IMG/VR virus record: IMGVR_UViG_3300046501_000435
Span: 1-43,821 of that record
Direction: 5' to 3' (one strand)
DNA length: 43,821 bases
Origin: a virus
Shown: in pieces, positions 21,942 to 30,722 of the stretch
How the letters are laid out: each line of letters begins with the position of its first letter
Numbering within the stretch: position 1 is the first letter of the stretch
Translations under genes and position numbers: made by a program
Notes under the pieces: generated by a model
Database searches by the model: none
What the model saw: the letters and a program-made list of their open reading frames with translations, nothing else
Told to the model about the DNA's origin: nothing

Positions 21942-22589
21942 ATGTCTTACGTCCCGCAGACCCCTTTGGTCGAGCAATATCACAACGCAGGCTTCATTGT
22001 CTCCTTGGCCAATGGTCATCAATCCATTGACCCGGTCCAGTTTGCCGCCGGCCTGGGCCGCATACTGCCGGGCACCGTTATCGCAGATGTGCCGGCCACC
22101 TTCACCGAATCTACGACAGCTGGCGGCAGCAATGTTGGCAATGGCACTGTCGGCTCTTTCACTGCGCAGCCGCCAGCCCCGGCCGGTGCCTACACCGTCA
22201 CATTCAGCTCGGCTACCGACTTTGCAGTGACCAACCCGTTTGGTGTTGCCATCGGCGCCGGTGTGACTGGCACTGCGTTCGGCGGGGCAGGGGTGGAATT
22301 CACGATCACCGCTGGCGCAACGGCGTTCGCCGCAGGCGATGTTTTTTCGCTGGTCCTGGCCTGGACGGGTGGCGGTTGGGCCCCTTTGGTGTCGACGACT
22401 TCCAGCCCTGTCGCGTACGCGATTTTGCGCGATCTCGCTGACGCAACCCATAACGTCGCTACCGCTGCCGCAGTTGTTCGTTCGGCTGAGGTCAACGGCT
22501 TCGAGTTGGTATGGGATGCTAGCCTCAACGTCCACCAGAAAGACACTGCACTTGCGGCACTAAAGCTGGTCGGCATCGTCGTTCGATAA
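21942..22589 (+). CDS. Head decoration protein, gpD family, with inserted domain
   Basis: A 215-aa protein. The gpD-like parts are the N-terminus (PQTPLVEQYHNAGFIVSLAN ... LGRILPGTVI) and the C-terminus (SPVAYAILRDLADATHNVAT and VNGFELVWDASLN). Between about residues 55 and 150 an extra beta-sandwich-like segment is inserted (AGAYTVTFSSATDFAVTNP, FTITAGATAFAAGDVFSLVL). gpD trimers clamp the expanded capsid. Lambda gpD is 110 aa, so the insert roughly doubles the protein and should be displayed on the virion surface. Confidence 0.88.
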   Translation: MSYVPQTPLVEQYHNAGFIVSLANGHQSIDPVQFAAGLGRILPGTVIADVPATFTESTTAGGSNVGNGTVGSFTAQPPAPAGAYTVTFSSATDFAVTNPFGVAIGAGVTGTAFGGAGVEFTITAGATAFAAGDVFSLVLAWTGGGWAPLVSTTSSPVAYAILRDLADATHNVATAAAVVRSAEVNGFELVWDASLNVHQKDTALAALKLVGIVVR

Positions 22590-22610
22590 CCTCATCACTC
22601 CCTTGAAATG

Positions 22611-22631
22611 ACCCGCTTCGGCGGGTTTTTC
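22611..22631 (+). terminator. Hairpin with T-run upstream of the major capsid gene
   Basis: ACCCGC-TTCG-GCGGGT stem with a stable UUCG tetraloop followed by TTTTCC. It precedes the capsid start by 20 bases. Partial terminator or 5' stabiliser of the capsid message. Confidence 0.65.
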
Positions 22632-22650
22632 CATTTTAGGAACTACATAT

Positions 22651-23694
22651 ATGGCCTCGCTCGACGTTTTCCATCAGGACATTTTCTCGGAAATCGCCCT
22701 GACCACTGCTGTTGAAAAATATCCATTCAAGCCAACCGGCATCGGCGATCTCGAGCTGTTCGAGCCGGATCCGATTCGCACCACCGCACTGGCGGTCGAG
22801 CAACGCCAGGGCAAGTTGGTCCTGATCCCGTTCTCGGACCGTGGTGAAGAAGGCACCCAGCGTCAGACCGAAAAGCGCCAGGCGCGCTACTTCGACGTCC
22901 CACGGCTGATGCACTCCGACACCATCACCGCTCAGGAAATCCAGAACATTCGCTCGTTCGGCAGTGAAACCGAATTGATGCAGATTGAGACCGAAGTGGC
23001 GCGCCGCGTCAACGGCCCCACCGGCCTGACCAGCAATATCGAGTACACCTGGGAATACCAGCGCCTGGCAGCCATTCAGGGCATGTGCCTGGACTCTGAC
23101 GGCGAAATCAAATTCGACTGGTTTCAGGAGTTCGGTATTCAAAAGCCGGGCGATATCGTTTTTGACCTGTCGCTCAACGCTGATGGCTCGGCGAAGAAAC
23201 CGAACTCCATCCGCCCAATGTGCAACAACATCGTTCGCACCATGGCCCGCAAGTCCCAAGGCGCCTTCTTACCGACCACTGAAGTCTACGCGCTGGCAGG
23301 TGACGATTTCTGGGATCAGCTGACCAACCATCCTGACGTGACCCGCACCTACTACAACTGGGCGGCGGCTGAAGAATTGCGTCAGGGTAATGCGTTCCAG
23401 GCAATGCGCTTCGGTGGAATCAACTGGTTCAACTACCGCGGATCCGATGATGCGACAACCATTCGCGTCAAACCGAACGAAGCCAAGTTCTTTCCTAAAG
23501 GCGCGCCGGGCATCTTCAAGGTGGCATATGCGCCTGGAGAGACCTTCGAATGGGTCAATACCCCGGGCAAGCCCATCTACATCCTGCCGATCTTCGACAC
23601 CCAGCGCAAAATGTGGTGGAAGGTCGAGGCGTACAGCTATCCGCTGCACATCTGCACTCGCCCGGAAGTCTTGCAGTCTGCCGTGCTGAAATAA
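22651..23694 (+). CDS. Major capsid protein, gpE family
   Basis: A 347-aa protein of lambda gpE length (341 aa). Family elements: FPFKPTGI-like start (VEKYPFKPTGIGDLELFEPD), IRTTALAVEQRQGKLVLIPF, RYFDVPRLMHSDTITAQEIQ, WNW-type TRTYYNWAAAEELRQ, and FPKGAPGIFKVAYAPGETFE. It forms the HK97-fold shell. ORF and spacing are clear, and a hairpin plus AGGAACTACATAT leads into the ATG. Confidence 0.95.
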   Translation: MASLDVFHQDIFSEIALTTAVEKYPFKPTGIGDLELFEPDPIRTTALAVEQRQGKLVLIPFSDRGEEGTQRQTEKRQARYFDVPRLMHSDTITAQEIQNIRSFGSETELMQIETEVARRVNGPTGLTSNIEYTWEYQRLAAIQGMCLDSDGEIKFDWFQEFGIQKPGDIVFDLSLNADGSAKKPNSIRPMCNNIVRTMARKSQGAFLPTTEVYALAGDDFWDQLTNHPDVTRTYYNWAAAEELRQGNAFQAMRFGGINWFNYRGSDDATTIRVKPNEAKFFPKGAPGIFKVAYAPGETFEWVNTPGKPIYILPIFDTQRKMWWKVEAYSYPLHICTRPEVLQSAVLK

Positions 23695-23696
23695 CG

Positions 23697-24035
23697 GTGG
23701 CCATCGACTGGGATAAAGCGGTGCTTGCACCGCTGGAAAAGGTCTTCGGTGAGGGCGGCCCTGCCGGAAGCCGGATTAAATTTCACCCCTACGAGGGCGA
23801 GCCCTACGACATAGACGGCATCTTTGACGCCGCCTATCGGGATGTGACGCTTGACCCCATGGTCGCAGTGAACACGACATGCCCTGTTTTGGGTGTTCGT
23901 CTGGGCGCGTTCAGGATTGAGCCAGTTCCAGGCGATGACCAGGTGTACATCCCGCGCGCTGGAAAGATGTTCCTCGTCAAAGAGGTGCGTCCGGACAGTC
24001 ACGGGGGCGCCAAGCTGATGTTGGGAGAGATGTGA
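23697..24035 (+). CDS. Head-tail joining protein, gpFII-like
   Basis: The start is a GTG at 23697, two bases after the capsid stop, giving 112 aa (MAIDWDKAVLAPLEKVFGEG...). The beta-rich pattern DIDGIFDAAYRDVTLDPMVA, LGVRLGAFRIEPVPGDDQVY and LVKEVRPDSHGGAKLMLGE resembles the FII-type connector that joins head and tail. Consistent with its order after gpE. No strong ribosome-binding site; translational coupling to the capsid gene is likely. Confidence 0.8.
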   Translation: MAIDWDKAVLAPLEKVFGEGGPAGSRIKFHPYEGEPYDIDGIFDAAYRDVTLDPMVAVNTTCPVLGVRLGAFRIEPVPGDDQVYIPRAGKMFLVKEVRPDSHGGAKLMLGEM

Positions 24036-24721
24036 TGACCACAAGCTCAGAGCTGCGCCTGCTTGCCGTCGAAGGCCTGATAGGTAAGACGCTGGCAGGC
24101 GCCAGGGTTTATTCGGCGCGGACCATGGCTACATGGAAGGGCGAGTACCCGATGCTTTACCTACACTCGCCAATCGAAGACATGGAGTCGTTGGGCCGTA
24201 ACGGTGGCCCTCAGTTCACGGTGACCTCCACTTTGGCGATCAGCGCGCGGGTGCAGGAGAAAAACTTGCCCCGCAATGGCGGTGCGGCGCTTGTACTACT
24301 GGATCTTGAGACGATTCAGCGGCAGATAAAAATGGCGCTGATCAATTACCCGCCGCTCATGAGTCGCTTGCAGCAGTATCCGTTCATCCGCTCCGAAATG
24401 CATGAGAGCGGTGACGGGGAGAGCGATCTGGGCGAACTGGTGATGCAGATTGGCATGGAGTTCTACCAAGGGCCCGAGGACTTCTATCCGTTGGAAGAAG
24501 CCGAAGTTAAGCCACCATTTGATCCGGTTTCTGAGTCGGTTGTGCAGCCGATTGTGCCATTGATAAACGTCGCTGCGACGAGCGACCTGCTCAACGTATT
24601 TGATCCAACTGGCACTTATTCCGATCCACCGTTTCCCGATTCCGTCACGCCGGCGCCGCGCACTGTTGGTCCGGATGGGCGAGCGGAGGGTGGTCTTTCG
24701 TTAGAATTTCCGCAGGAGTAA
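24035..24721 (+). CDS. Probable tail terminator / completion protein
   Basis: From the ATG at 24035 (overlapping TGATG) the protein has 228 aa. The first 150 residues (RLLAVEGLIGKTLAGARVYS ... YPMLYLHSPIEDMESLGRNG) look like a tail terminator fold that caps the tail tube; the last 70 residues are Pro-rich and disordered. It lies between the head joiner and the sheath genes, where Mu gp37-type terminators are found. Assignment is by order and pattern. Confidence 0.6.
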   Translation: MTTSSELRLLAVEGLIGKTLAGARVYSARTMATWKGEYPMLYLHSPIEDMESLGRNGGPQFTVTSTLAISARVQEKNLPRNGGAALVLLDLETIQRQIKMALINYPPLMSRLQQYPFIRSEMHESGDGESDLGELVMQIGMEFYQGPEDFYPLEEAEVKPPFDPVSESVVQPIVPLINVAATSDLLNVFDPTGTYSDPPFPDSVTPAPRTVGPDGRAEGGLSLEFPQE

Positions 24722-24723
24722 TC

Positions 24724-24966
24724 ATGCGCATTTATCCCTCTCCGGGGTTGCTGGTACGCGACCCGGTCAAACGTGACGCTCTGCCGGAAAAAGGTCGGGA
24801 GGTCGCGGAAAATGATCACTACTGGCTTCGCCGGCTTGCCTGCGGCGACGCCACACGCACGCCACCTAAGGCGGCCGACGTTGCTGAATCGCCACTGGCT
24901 GCCGAAGAAAAACCGGCAGCGGCCAAGACCACCAAGCCTGAAATTTCCCAAGGGAGCGACAGTTGA
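24724..24966 (+). CDS. DUF2635 family protein
   Basis: An 80-aa protein starting MRIYPSPGLLVRDPVKRDAL, which is the DUF2635 signature (also VAENDHYWLRRLACGD). In Mu-like phages this gene directly precedes the sheath gene, as here. The C-terminal 30 residues are an Ala/Lys/Pro tail. Role unknown. Confidence 0.85.
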   Translation: MRIYPSPGLLVRDPVKRDALPEKGREVAENDHYWLRRLACGDATRTPPKAADVAESPLAAEEKPAAAKTTKPEISQGSDS

Positions 24967-26444
24967 TGACCGTCCCATTTAGCAATATTCCGTCAAACCT
25001 GCGGGTGCCGCTCTTCTATGCCGAGGTCGATAACTCACAGGCGAATAGTGGTGCACAAACCCAGCGCACCTTAATCATCGGACAGATCACCGCTGCCGGT
25101 AATGGCGTGGCGGATGTGGCAGTGCTCGGTCAGGGCGTGAGTGATGCTCAGGCCAAAGGTGGCCTGGGTTCGATGCTGGCGCTGATGACTGCGGCGTACA
25201 GAGCCTCGGACAACTTCGGCGAGGTCTGGTTTTTGCCGCTGGCAGACGCCGACGGTTCGGTGGCGGCGAGTGGCTCATTGCTTGTAGCTGGTGCTCCAAG
25301 TGGCGTGGGTGTTATCTCGCTTTATATCGCCGGCCAGTTGCTCAGCTTCGCTGTAGCCACGGCCGAGCCCGCGGCGGACATTGCGACCGGCCTGGCGGCC
25401 CTGGTCAATAGCACCGGGAATCTTCCTGTGACGGCCGTGGCCACTGACGCGACCGTGAAATTCACGGCCAAGAATAAAGGGGCGACAGGCAACGATATTG
25501 ACCTGCGCCTAAACTATCTGGGCACCGCCGGCGGGGAGGTAACGCCCGCTGGCCTGACGCTGACCATCTCCGCCATGGCCTCCGGTGCGACCAACCCTGT
25601 GCTTGACGCAGCCTTGGCGAGTCTGGGTGACGAGGCCTTCGACTTCATCGTAAGCCCGTACACCGATACGGCGTCCTTGAATGCACTGAAAGCCCTGCTC
25701 AACGACAAAACGGGGCGCTGGAGTTATGCCAGCCAGATTTATGGGCATATCTTCGCAGCCCAGCGCGGCACGCTTTCGACGCTGGCCACTGCCGGCAACG
25801 CTCGCAACCACCAGCATGAATCGATCATGGGCTTCTTTGACTCGCCGTCTCCATCTTGGATCTGGGCGGCAGATTTGGCCGGTACCGCGGCGGTGGCACT
25901 GCGCGCTGATCCAGGCAGGCCGCTTCAAACGTTGGCGCTGAGCACGGTGCTGGCGCCGCCGGCCCCATCGCGTTTCGACCTGGGCGAGCGCAACACGCTG
26001 CTGTGGGATGGTATCTCCACCTTCACGGTGGCGAGCGATGGGACGGTGGCGATTGAGAACCTGATCACCACTTACCAAAAAAACGGCTTCGGCGCCGCAG
26101 ATGACAGCTACCTGCAGATCGAGACGCTGTTCCTGCTGATGTACGTGTTGCGTGCCCAGCGTTCGCTGGTGACCTCCAAGTATGCTCGAGTGAAGTTGGC
26201 AGCCGATGGCACCCGCTTTGCGCCTGGCTCGGCGATTGTTACGCCAAAAATCATCAAGGCCGACTTGATCGCTCAATACGGAGAAATGGAGTACGACGGA
26301 TTCGTCCAGGATGCCAAGGCATTCGCCAAGGAATTGATCGTCGAGAAGAACCGAACCAACCCTAACCGAGTCGACGTGCTCTGGCCTGGGACCCTGATCA
26401 ACCAACTGCGCATTTTCGCGCTACTGGCCCAGTTCCGGCTGTAA
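24966..26444 (+). CDS. Contractile tail sheath protein, Mu gpL-like
   Basis: A 492-aa sheath subunit from the ATG at 24966. Typical features: the start MTVPFSNIPSNLRVPLFYAE, NTQTQRTLIIG-like QTQRTLIIGQITAAGNG, domain FDFIVSPYTDTASLNALKAL, GHIFAAQRGTLSTLATAGNA, and the end FVQDAKAFAKELIVEKNRTN with VLWPGTLINQLRIFALL. It forms the contractile sheath, so the virion is a myovirus although the head genes are lambda-like. Confidence 0.95.
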   Translation: MTVPFSNIPSNLRVPLFYAEVDNSQANSGAQTQRTLIIGQITAAGNGVADVAVLGQGVSDAQAKGGLGSMLALMTAAYRASDNFGEVWFLPLADADGSVAASGSLLVAGAPSGVGVISLYIAGQLLSFAVATAEPAADIATGLAALVNSTGNLPVTAVATDATVKFTAKNKGATGNDIDLRLNYLGTAGGEVTPAGLTLTISAMASGATNPVLDAALASLGDEAFDFIVSPYTDTASLNALKALLNDKTGRWSYASQIYGHIFAAQRGTLSTLATAGNARNHQHESIMGFFDSPSPSWIWAADLAGTAAVALRADPGRPLQTLALSTVLAPPAPSRFDLGERNTLLWDGISTFTVASDGTVAIENLITTYQKNGFGAADDSYLQIETLFLLMYVLRAQRSLVTSKYARVKLAADGTRFAPGSAIVTPKIIKADLIAQYGEMEYDGFVQDAKAFAKELIVEKNRTNPNRVDVLWPGTLINQLRIFALLAQFRL

Positions 26445-26463
26445 CCCGGGCTTATCGTCCACT

Positions 26464-26485
26464 GCCGCCTTGAGCGGTTTTTTTT
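26464..26485 (+). terminator. Hairpin with T-run upstream of the tail tube gene
   Basis: Short CCGC/GCGG stem (26465-26468 with 26474-26477) and eight T, then a ribosome-binding site (TGGAGAAA) and the tail tube ATG. Very similar to the module at 36706-36728. Confidence 0.55.
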
Positions 26486-26500
26486 CGCCTGGAGAAAATT

Positions 26501-26866
26501 ATGGCTGACCCAAACCGCCTTGCCGGTACCTGTTACCTGACCATCGATGGCGTGAGCTACATGCTGGCCGGCGACTTCTCCTACAAGATTTCCGGCGTGT
26601 CCCGGGAAACCTTGAAGGGACAGGATGGCATTCACGGCTACAGCGAAACGCCGCAGCCCGGCTACATCGCCGCCACGCTGCGCGATGCCTCAAACCTCAG
26701 CATCAGCGACATCAATGCGATGAACAACGCCACCGTTGTCGCCGAGCTGGCCAACGGCAAAACCATCATTGGCCGCAACATGTGGACCACTGATCAACAA
26801 GAGTCCAAGTCTTCCGACGCCACGATTGAAGTGAAGTGGGAAGGTCCTTCCGTTACGGAGAATTGA
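26501..26866 (+). CDS. Tail tube protein, Mu gpM-like
   Basis: A 121-aa tail tube subunit (MADPNRLAGTCYLTIDGVSY ... KISGVSRETLKGQDGIHGYS, IAATLRDASNLSISDINAMN, VVAELANGKTIIGRN). It polymerises inside the sheath. Strong ribosome-binding site GGAGAAAATT and an upstream hairpin fit high expression. Confidence 0.93.
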   Translation: MADPNRLAGTCYLTIDGVSYMLAGDFSYKISGVSRETLKGQDGIHGYSETPQPGYIAATLRDASNLSISDINAMNNATVVAELANGKTIIGRNMWTTDQQESKSSDATIEVKWEGPSVTEN

Positions 26867-26869
26867 TCC

Positions 26870-27160
26870 ATGTTTGACGAAGAAATCACCATCACCCTCA
26901 GCAAGCAAGTGGTCATCGGCAAAGCTGAAAACGCGATCACCTACGAAGAAATCAAGCTGCGCGAACCGACCGCCGGCGAGATGGAAAAAGCGGCTCGGGC
27001 CGACACCATGATCGGTTCTGCGATCACGCTGATTTCGTTGGTGGCCGGAATCCCGCGCAGTGTCGTCGAGAAGTTCAGCAAGCGCGATTTGGTCGCAGCG
27101 AACAAGTTTCTTGAGGGTTTTACCGAAGCTGGTCAGACGGAGGAGGCTGGCCAGAGCTGA
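26870..27160 (+). CDS. Tail assembly chaperone, 0-frame product
   Basis: A 96-aa protein like Mu gp41 (EITITLSKQVVIGKAENAIT, YEEIKLREPTAGEMEKAARA, ITLISLVAGIPRSVVEKFSK). It binds the tape measure during tail assembly. Near its end lies the in-frame slippery heptamer G GGT TTT (27115-27121) that should yield a longer -1 product (see the next entry). Confidence 0.88.
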   Translation: MFDEEITITLSKQVVIGKAENAITYEEIKLREPTAGEMEKAARADTMIGSAITLISLVAGIPRSVVEKFSKRDLVAANKFLEGFTEAGQTEEAGQS

Positions 27161-27279
27161 TTGCCGAACTCACCAAGTATTACGGCTGGGGGCCACGCGA
27201 TGCGTGGTCGCTCACTTTGAAGGAACTGATCGAATGGAACAGACAAGCCATTCGTATGGCGGGTAACTCAGATGGCTAA
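26870..27279 (+). CDS. Tail assembly chaperone, -1 frameshift product
   Basis: If ribosomes slip -1 at GGGTTTT (27115-27121) the frame continues to TAA at 27277, giving 136 aa. The new C-terminus contains WPELIAELTKYYGWGPRDAW and LKELIEWNRQAIRM, the pattern of the P2 gpE' / lambda gpT-type extension. The heptamer obeys X XXY YYZ in the 0 frame, the -1 frame is closed by TGA just upstream, and the extension ends eight bases into the tape measure gene. These features are typical of programmed frameshifting in tail chaperones. Confidence 0.8.
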
Positions 27280-29260
27280 TACCTTCACGATCACGATCAA
27301 CGCGGTTGATAAAGCCTCGGCGACCGTTCGCAAGGTCAATGACTCTGTCAGCCGCATGACCCGGCCCTTTGAAGAGGTCGGTAAATCCTTCAAAAGCCTA
27401 GGCCGTGAGCTTGGTTTTGAGCGCATCGGTAAGAACCTCACCAATATCGGCAGGGAAGCGGGCGGCGCTGCTCGTAGCATCGGCAACATCGTTGCCCCTA
27501 TGGCAGCCATCACAGGTATTGGCTCGGTGGCCGGCGTAGCGGCATTGGCGGTCAACTGGGCCAAGCTCGGCAGATCGATTGACAGCAGCGCGCACGGGAT
27601 TGGTGTATCTGCCGACCAACTGCAGACCTTCCAGGGCGCGGCCAAGATGGTCGGCATCGATACCGAACTGGCAACGGGTAGCCTCAACAGCCTCGCGACG
27701 ACTATGCAGGATGCGCAATGGGGGCGGAACCAAGGCGCGTTGTTGATGCTGAATAAGCTCGGCATCGGTCTTAAAAAAGCCAAGGACGGCTCTTGGGATG
27801 TGGTGGGCGAATACAAGGCCATTGCCAACGCGATTGCCAGCCAGAAAAGCCCACAGGTTCAAGCTCTGATCGCGAACAATCTGGGCCTGGGCGGCATGCT
27901 TCCATTCCTGCGCGAGGGCGCTGCTGGTATTGAGCGCTACGAAGCTACGGTGAAGCGCTTGGGTTACGTGATGAGTGATGACGCGGTAAAGCGCGGCAAG
28001 GAGTTCTCGCAAAGCCTCTCCGGACTGAACCTGGTCATCGACGGCACCAAAAATTCTATCGGGGATAAGTTGATTCCCGTCATGAAGCCGTTGGTTGACC
28101 AATTCACGAATTGGCTAGCGGTGAATCGCGAATTGATTGCAGGCGATATCGGCGAGTGGGCCAAAGGCTTTGCAGTCTGGATTAACAAAGTTGAGTGGAA
28201 GAAGATCGGCGACGGCATCGTCAACTTCGGCAAAGGGGTCGGGAAGGTAGTTGAGTGGCTCGGTGGTTGGGAGAACGCCGCGATTTTGGTTGTCGGCGTG
28301 ATGAACGCCGGATTGATCGGTAGCGTTCTCTCTCTGGGTGTAACGCTCGTTCGAGGTGGTGCCGGGGTATTAGCGTTCACTAAGCTGCTGCTTGGTTGGG
28401 AGTCGGCGGCAATTGCTGCTGGCGCTGCAACTGGCACCGCTGGCGCAGTCGGCGCCGGTGCCGGGGCAAGTGTTGGCGCCGGCGCTGCAGGAATTGGGGC
28501 AACACTTGCCGCAGGTGGCGTTGGACTTGCCGCGCTGGCGTACTCCTCAAGTTTGAATGATGGCGAAGACAAGGAGGTCGCCCGCATTCGTCGCTCGCAA
28601 GGCCTGCCAGAGGTTTCTGATTCGGAAATCTTGAGCAGCGCTTTCAAGGGGCGCGGCGGCATAAACGAGGAGGCGACCGGCCGCTCGATGGCGTTCTTCC
28701 AGGGAAAAGGGTGGACGAAAGAGCAAGCTGCGGGGATTAGCGCGAACCTCGGCCTTGAAAGTAATTTCAATCCGGCAGCTGTGGGTGATAGCGGGCGCGC
28801 TTATGGCGCCGCGCAGTGGCATGAATCACGCCAGCAGCAGTTTGCGAAGTGGGCAGGGAAACCCATTCAGGGCTCCAGTCTGGATGAGCAGCTTGGATTC
28901 GTTCACTACGAACTCACTCAAGGCCAAGAGCAAGGCGCCGGGGATCTTCTGCGTAAAGCGAAAAGCGCAAGGGAAGCGGGCGATATCGTTTCCCGAAAGT
29001 ATGAGCGCCCAGCTGACGCGGATGGCGACGCAGCAAAAAGAGCTGCTGTGGCCGAGGTCATTGCCAATAGGGTGCCTGCGCCTTCACCAGCACCGGCTGG
29101 CCCTTACTCCCAAGGCGCCGCCCAGCAAAATGGCGGAAGCGTCAAGGTTGAAATCGAACACAAAAACGCGCCTGAGGGCCTAAAAACCAAGGTCAAGACT
29201 GACGGCAACGTCCAGGCTTCGAGCCGTATCGCCTATTCGGGCATGGGGGCTATTGCATGA
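27272..29260 (+). CDS. Tail tape measure protein with lysozyme-like domain
   Basis: A 662-aa protein (Mu gp42 position). The N-terminus (MANTFTITINAVDKASATVR) and early domain (GIGVSADQLQTFQGAAKMVG) are typical of tape measures. Residues about 335-425 are hydrophobic and Gly/Ala-rich (AAILVVGVMNAGLIGSVLSL), possible membrane-insertion segments. Residues about 470-595 (FQGKGWTKEQAAGISANLGL, ESNFNPAAVGDSGRAYGAAQ, WHESRQQQFAKWAG) form a phage tail lysozyme domain with candidate catalytic Glu in LGLESNF, for local peptidoglycan digestion at infection. Its length sets the tail length. Confidence 0.92.
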   Translation: MANTFTITINAVDKASATVRKVNDSVSRMTRPFEEVGKSFKSLGRELGFERIGKNLTNIGREAGGAARSIGNIVAPMAAITGIGSVAGVAALAVNWAKLGRSIDSSAHGIGVSADQLQTFQGAAKMVGIDTELATGSLNSLATTMQDAQWGRNQGALLMLNKLGIGLKKAKDGSWDVVGEYKAIANAIASQKSPQVQALIANNLGLGGMLPFLREGAAGIERYEATVKRLGYVMSDDAVKRGKEFSQSLSGLNLVIDGTKNSIGDKLIPVMKPLVDQFTNWLAVNRELIAGDIGEWAKGFAVWINKVEWKKIGDGIVNFGKGVGKVVEWLGGWENAAILVVGVMNAGLIGSVLSLGVTLVRGGAGVLAFTKLLLGWESAAIAAGAATGTAGAVGAGAGASVGAGAAGIGATLAAGGVGLAALAYSSSLNDGEDKEVARIRRSQGLPEVSDSEILSSAFKGRGGINEEATGRSMAFFQGKGWTKEQAAGISANLGLESNFNPAAVGDSGRAYGAAQWHESRQQQFAKWAGKPIQGSSLDEQLGFVHYELTQGQEQGAGDLLRKAKSAREAGDIVSRKYERPADADGDAAKRAAVAEVIANRVPAPSPAPAGPYSQGAAQQNGGSVKVEIEHKNAPEGLKTKVKTDGNVQASSRIAYSGMGAIA

Positions 29261-30687
29261 GTTTGCTGTCGGACATCATTCAAATTGCCCAGGACTCCAA
29301 CAAGACCTGGCCGGAGATGCTCAACAAGGCCTCGTTTCGTGGTGTGCCGTTTGCAGTCTATGGCGGGGATGCTCGGTTCGGCCGTCGCTTGGCGCTCCAC
29401 GAATACCCTGGGCGTGACAAGCCTTACATTGAGGATATGGGGCGATCGACACGCCGTATCCGCATGAGTGGCTTTCTGGTCACCGACAGCCTGGTGTATG
29501 GCGGTGGCAACGTTCTGGCGCAGCGCGATTCTCTAGTCGCGGCAGTGGAGGCTGCGGGGCCTGGTGCGTTAATGCATCCGACCCTTGGGGCGCTTAAGGT
29601 CAGCGTTCCCTCCGAGGGTTTGAGCGTGGTCGAGCGCTGGGACATGGGGCGGTACTTCGAAATAAGCATCGTCTTCATTGAATCCGGCGATCGCGTTTTT
29701 CCCTCAATCACCACATCGACCGGATCGCTGCTGGACAAGCTCGCGGCCGCCCTGGGTCTTTCTGGGGCACTCGATTTTGTGCGCAAGGTAATAGGTGGTG
29801 TCACTGCCGTGATCAACGCGGTAGAGGGTGTCATCAAGTTCGGCAAAGCAATCGTCGGGATGGTGGTCGGTGTGATTGCTGATTTTAAAGTGCTGGTGGG
29901 ACGCATCACTCGCGACGTGCGTAGCATTACCAGCCTGGGCAGCTTGTTGACCGGTGATTTTGGGCGATATGCCAACGGCAATGTCAGCAGCGCGCTAATC
30001 ATGAGTAAAAAAGCCAAAAACAGCAGTGCGACTATGGCCGGCTTGATTGCCAAGAATACCGCCGATCGCGCGGCCGTTGATGCGGCAATGGATGCCCTCG
30101 TTGAGGCGGCGGCAAACCTGGACGCAAGCAGTGGTCAGCAATTCACTGACGCGGTACAGGGTGTTATGGATTCGCTTGTTGCCAGCATCGCAGATCCAGG
30201 CAGCGCGATTGAACTGCTCGGTTCGCTTGCTGGTTACAGGCCGCCGCCCGTTTCTGGCAGTGGCGCTATCGGTGCTGCTCGTGGGGTCGCTCAGGATGCC
30301 ACCAGCGCTCTATTGCGGCGCTCAGCGCTCGCCTCAATCGGCAAAGTCGTGGCGGCCTACGTGCCAACCTCCTACGACGAGGCGATAGCCACTATGGGGA
30401 CGGTCACCGGGTTCATCGATGAGGAGTTGTTGGTGGCAGGCGACAGCGGCGACGACGAAAGCTATGGCGCTCTGGTCGATCTGCGCCAGTCAGTGGTAAA
30501 GGCCCTGACGACCACCGGTGCCACGCTTCCAACACTGGAGACTTTCACTTTCCGAGCCCCTATGTCGGCTTTGTCCATGGCTAATAGGCTCTACCGCGAC
30601 ACGAATCGCACCGATGAACTGATCCAACAGGCAAACCCCATTCATCCAGCATTTATGCCAACGACGGTCAAAGCCTTGGCCCGGTAA
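29257..30687 (+). CDS. DNA circularisation / tail protein, Mu gpN-like
   Basis: A 476-aa protein with the gpN N-terminal domain: WPEMLNKASFRGVPFAVYGG, GRRLALHEYPGRDKPYIEDM, RRIRMSGFLVTDSLVYGGGN, and GPGALMHPTLGALKVSVPSE. The family name comes from Mu gpN; in contractile tails it is a baseplate/tail hub component. The central region (residues 150-330) has hydrophobic helices. It overlaps the tape measure stop by four bases. Confidence 0.9.
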   Translation: MSLLSDIIQIAQDSNKTWPEMLNKASFRGVPFAVYGGDARFGRRLALHEYPGRDKPYIEDMGRSTRRIRMSGFLVTDSLVYGGGNVLAQRDSLVAAVEAAGPGALMHPTLGALKVSVPSEGLSVVERWDMGRYFEISIVFIESGDRVFPSITTSTGSLLDKLAAALGLSGALDFVRKVIGGVTAVINAVEGVIKFGKAIVGMVVGVIADFKVLVGRITRDVRSITSLGSLLTGDFGRYANGNVSSALIMSKKAKNSSATMAGLIAKNTADRAAVDAAMDALVEAAANLDASSGQQFTDAVQGVMDSLVASIADPGSAIELLGSLAGYRPPPVSGSGAIGAARGVAQDATSALLRRSALASIGKVVAAYVPTSYDEAIATMGTVTGFIDEELLVAGDSGDDESYGALVDLRQSVVKALTTTGATLPTLETFTFRAPMSALSMANRLYRDTNRTDELIQQANPIHPAFMPTTVKALAR

Positions 30688-30722
30688 GTCGCTTTTCTAA
30701 CTCGCGCTCATTGAGGCCATCC

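Noticed and set aside
25509-26405. 298-codon minus-strand frame
   Set aside because: Antisense to the sheath gene without a start signal.
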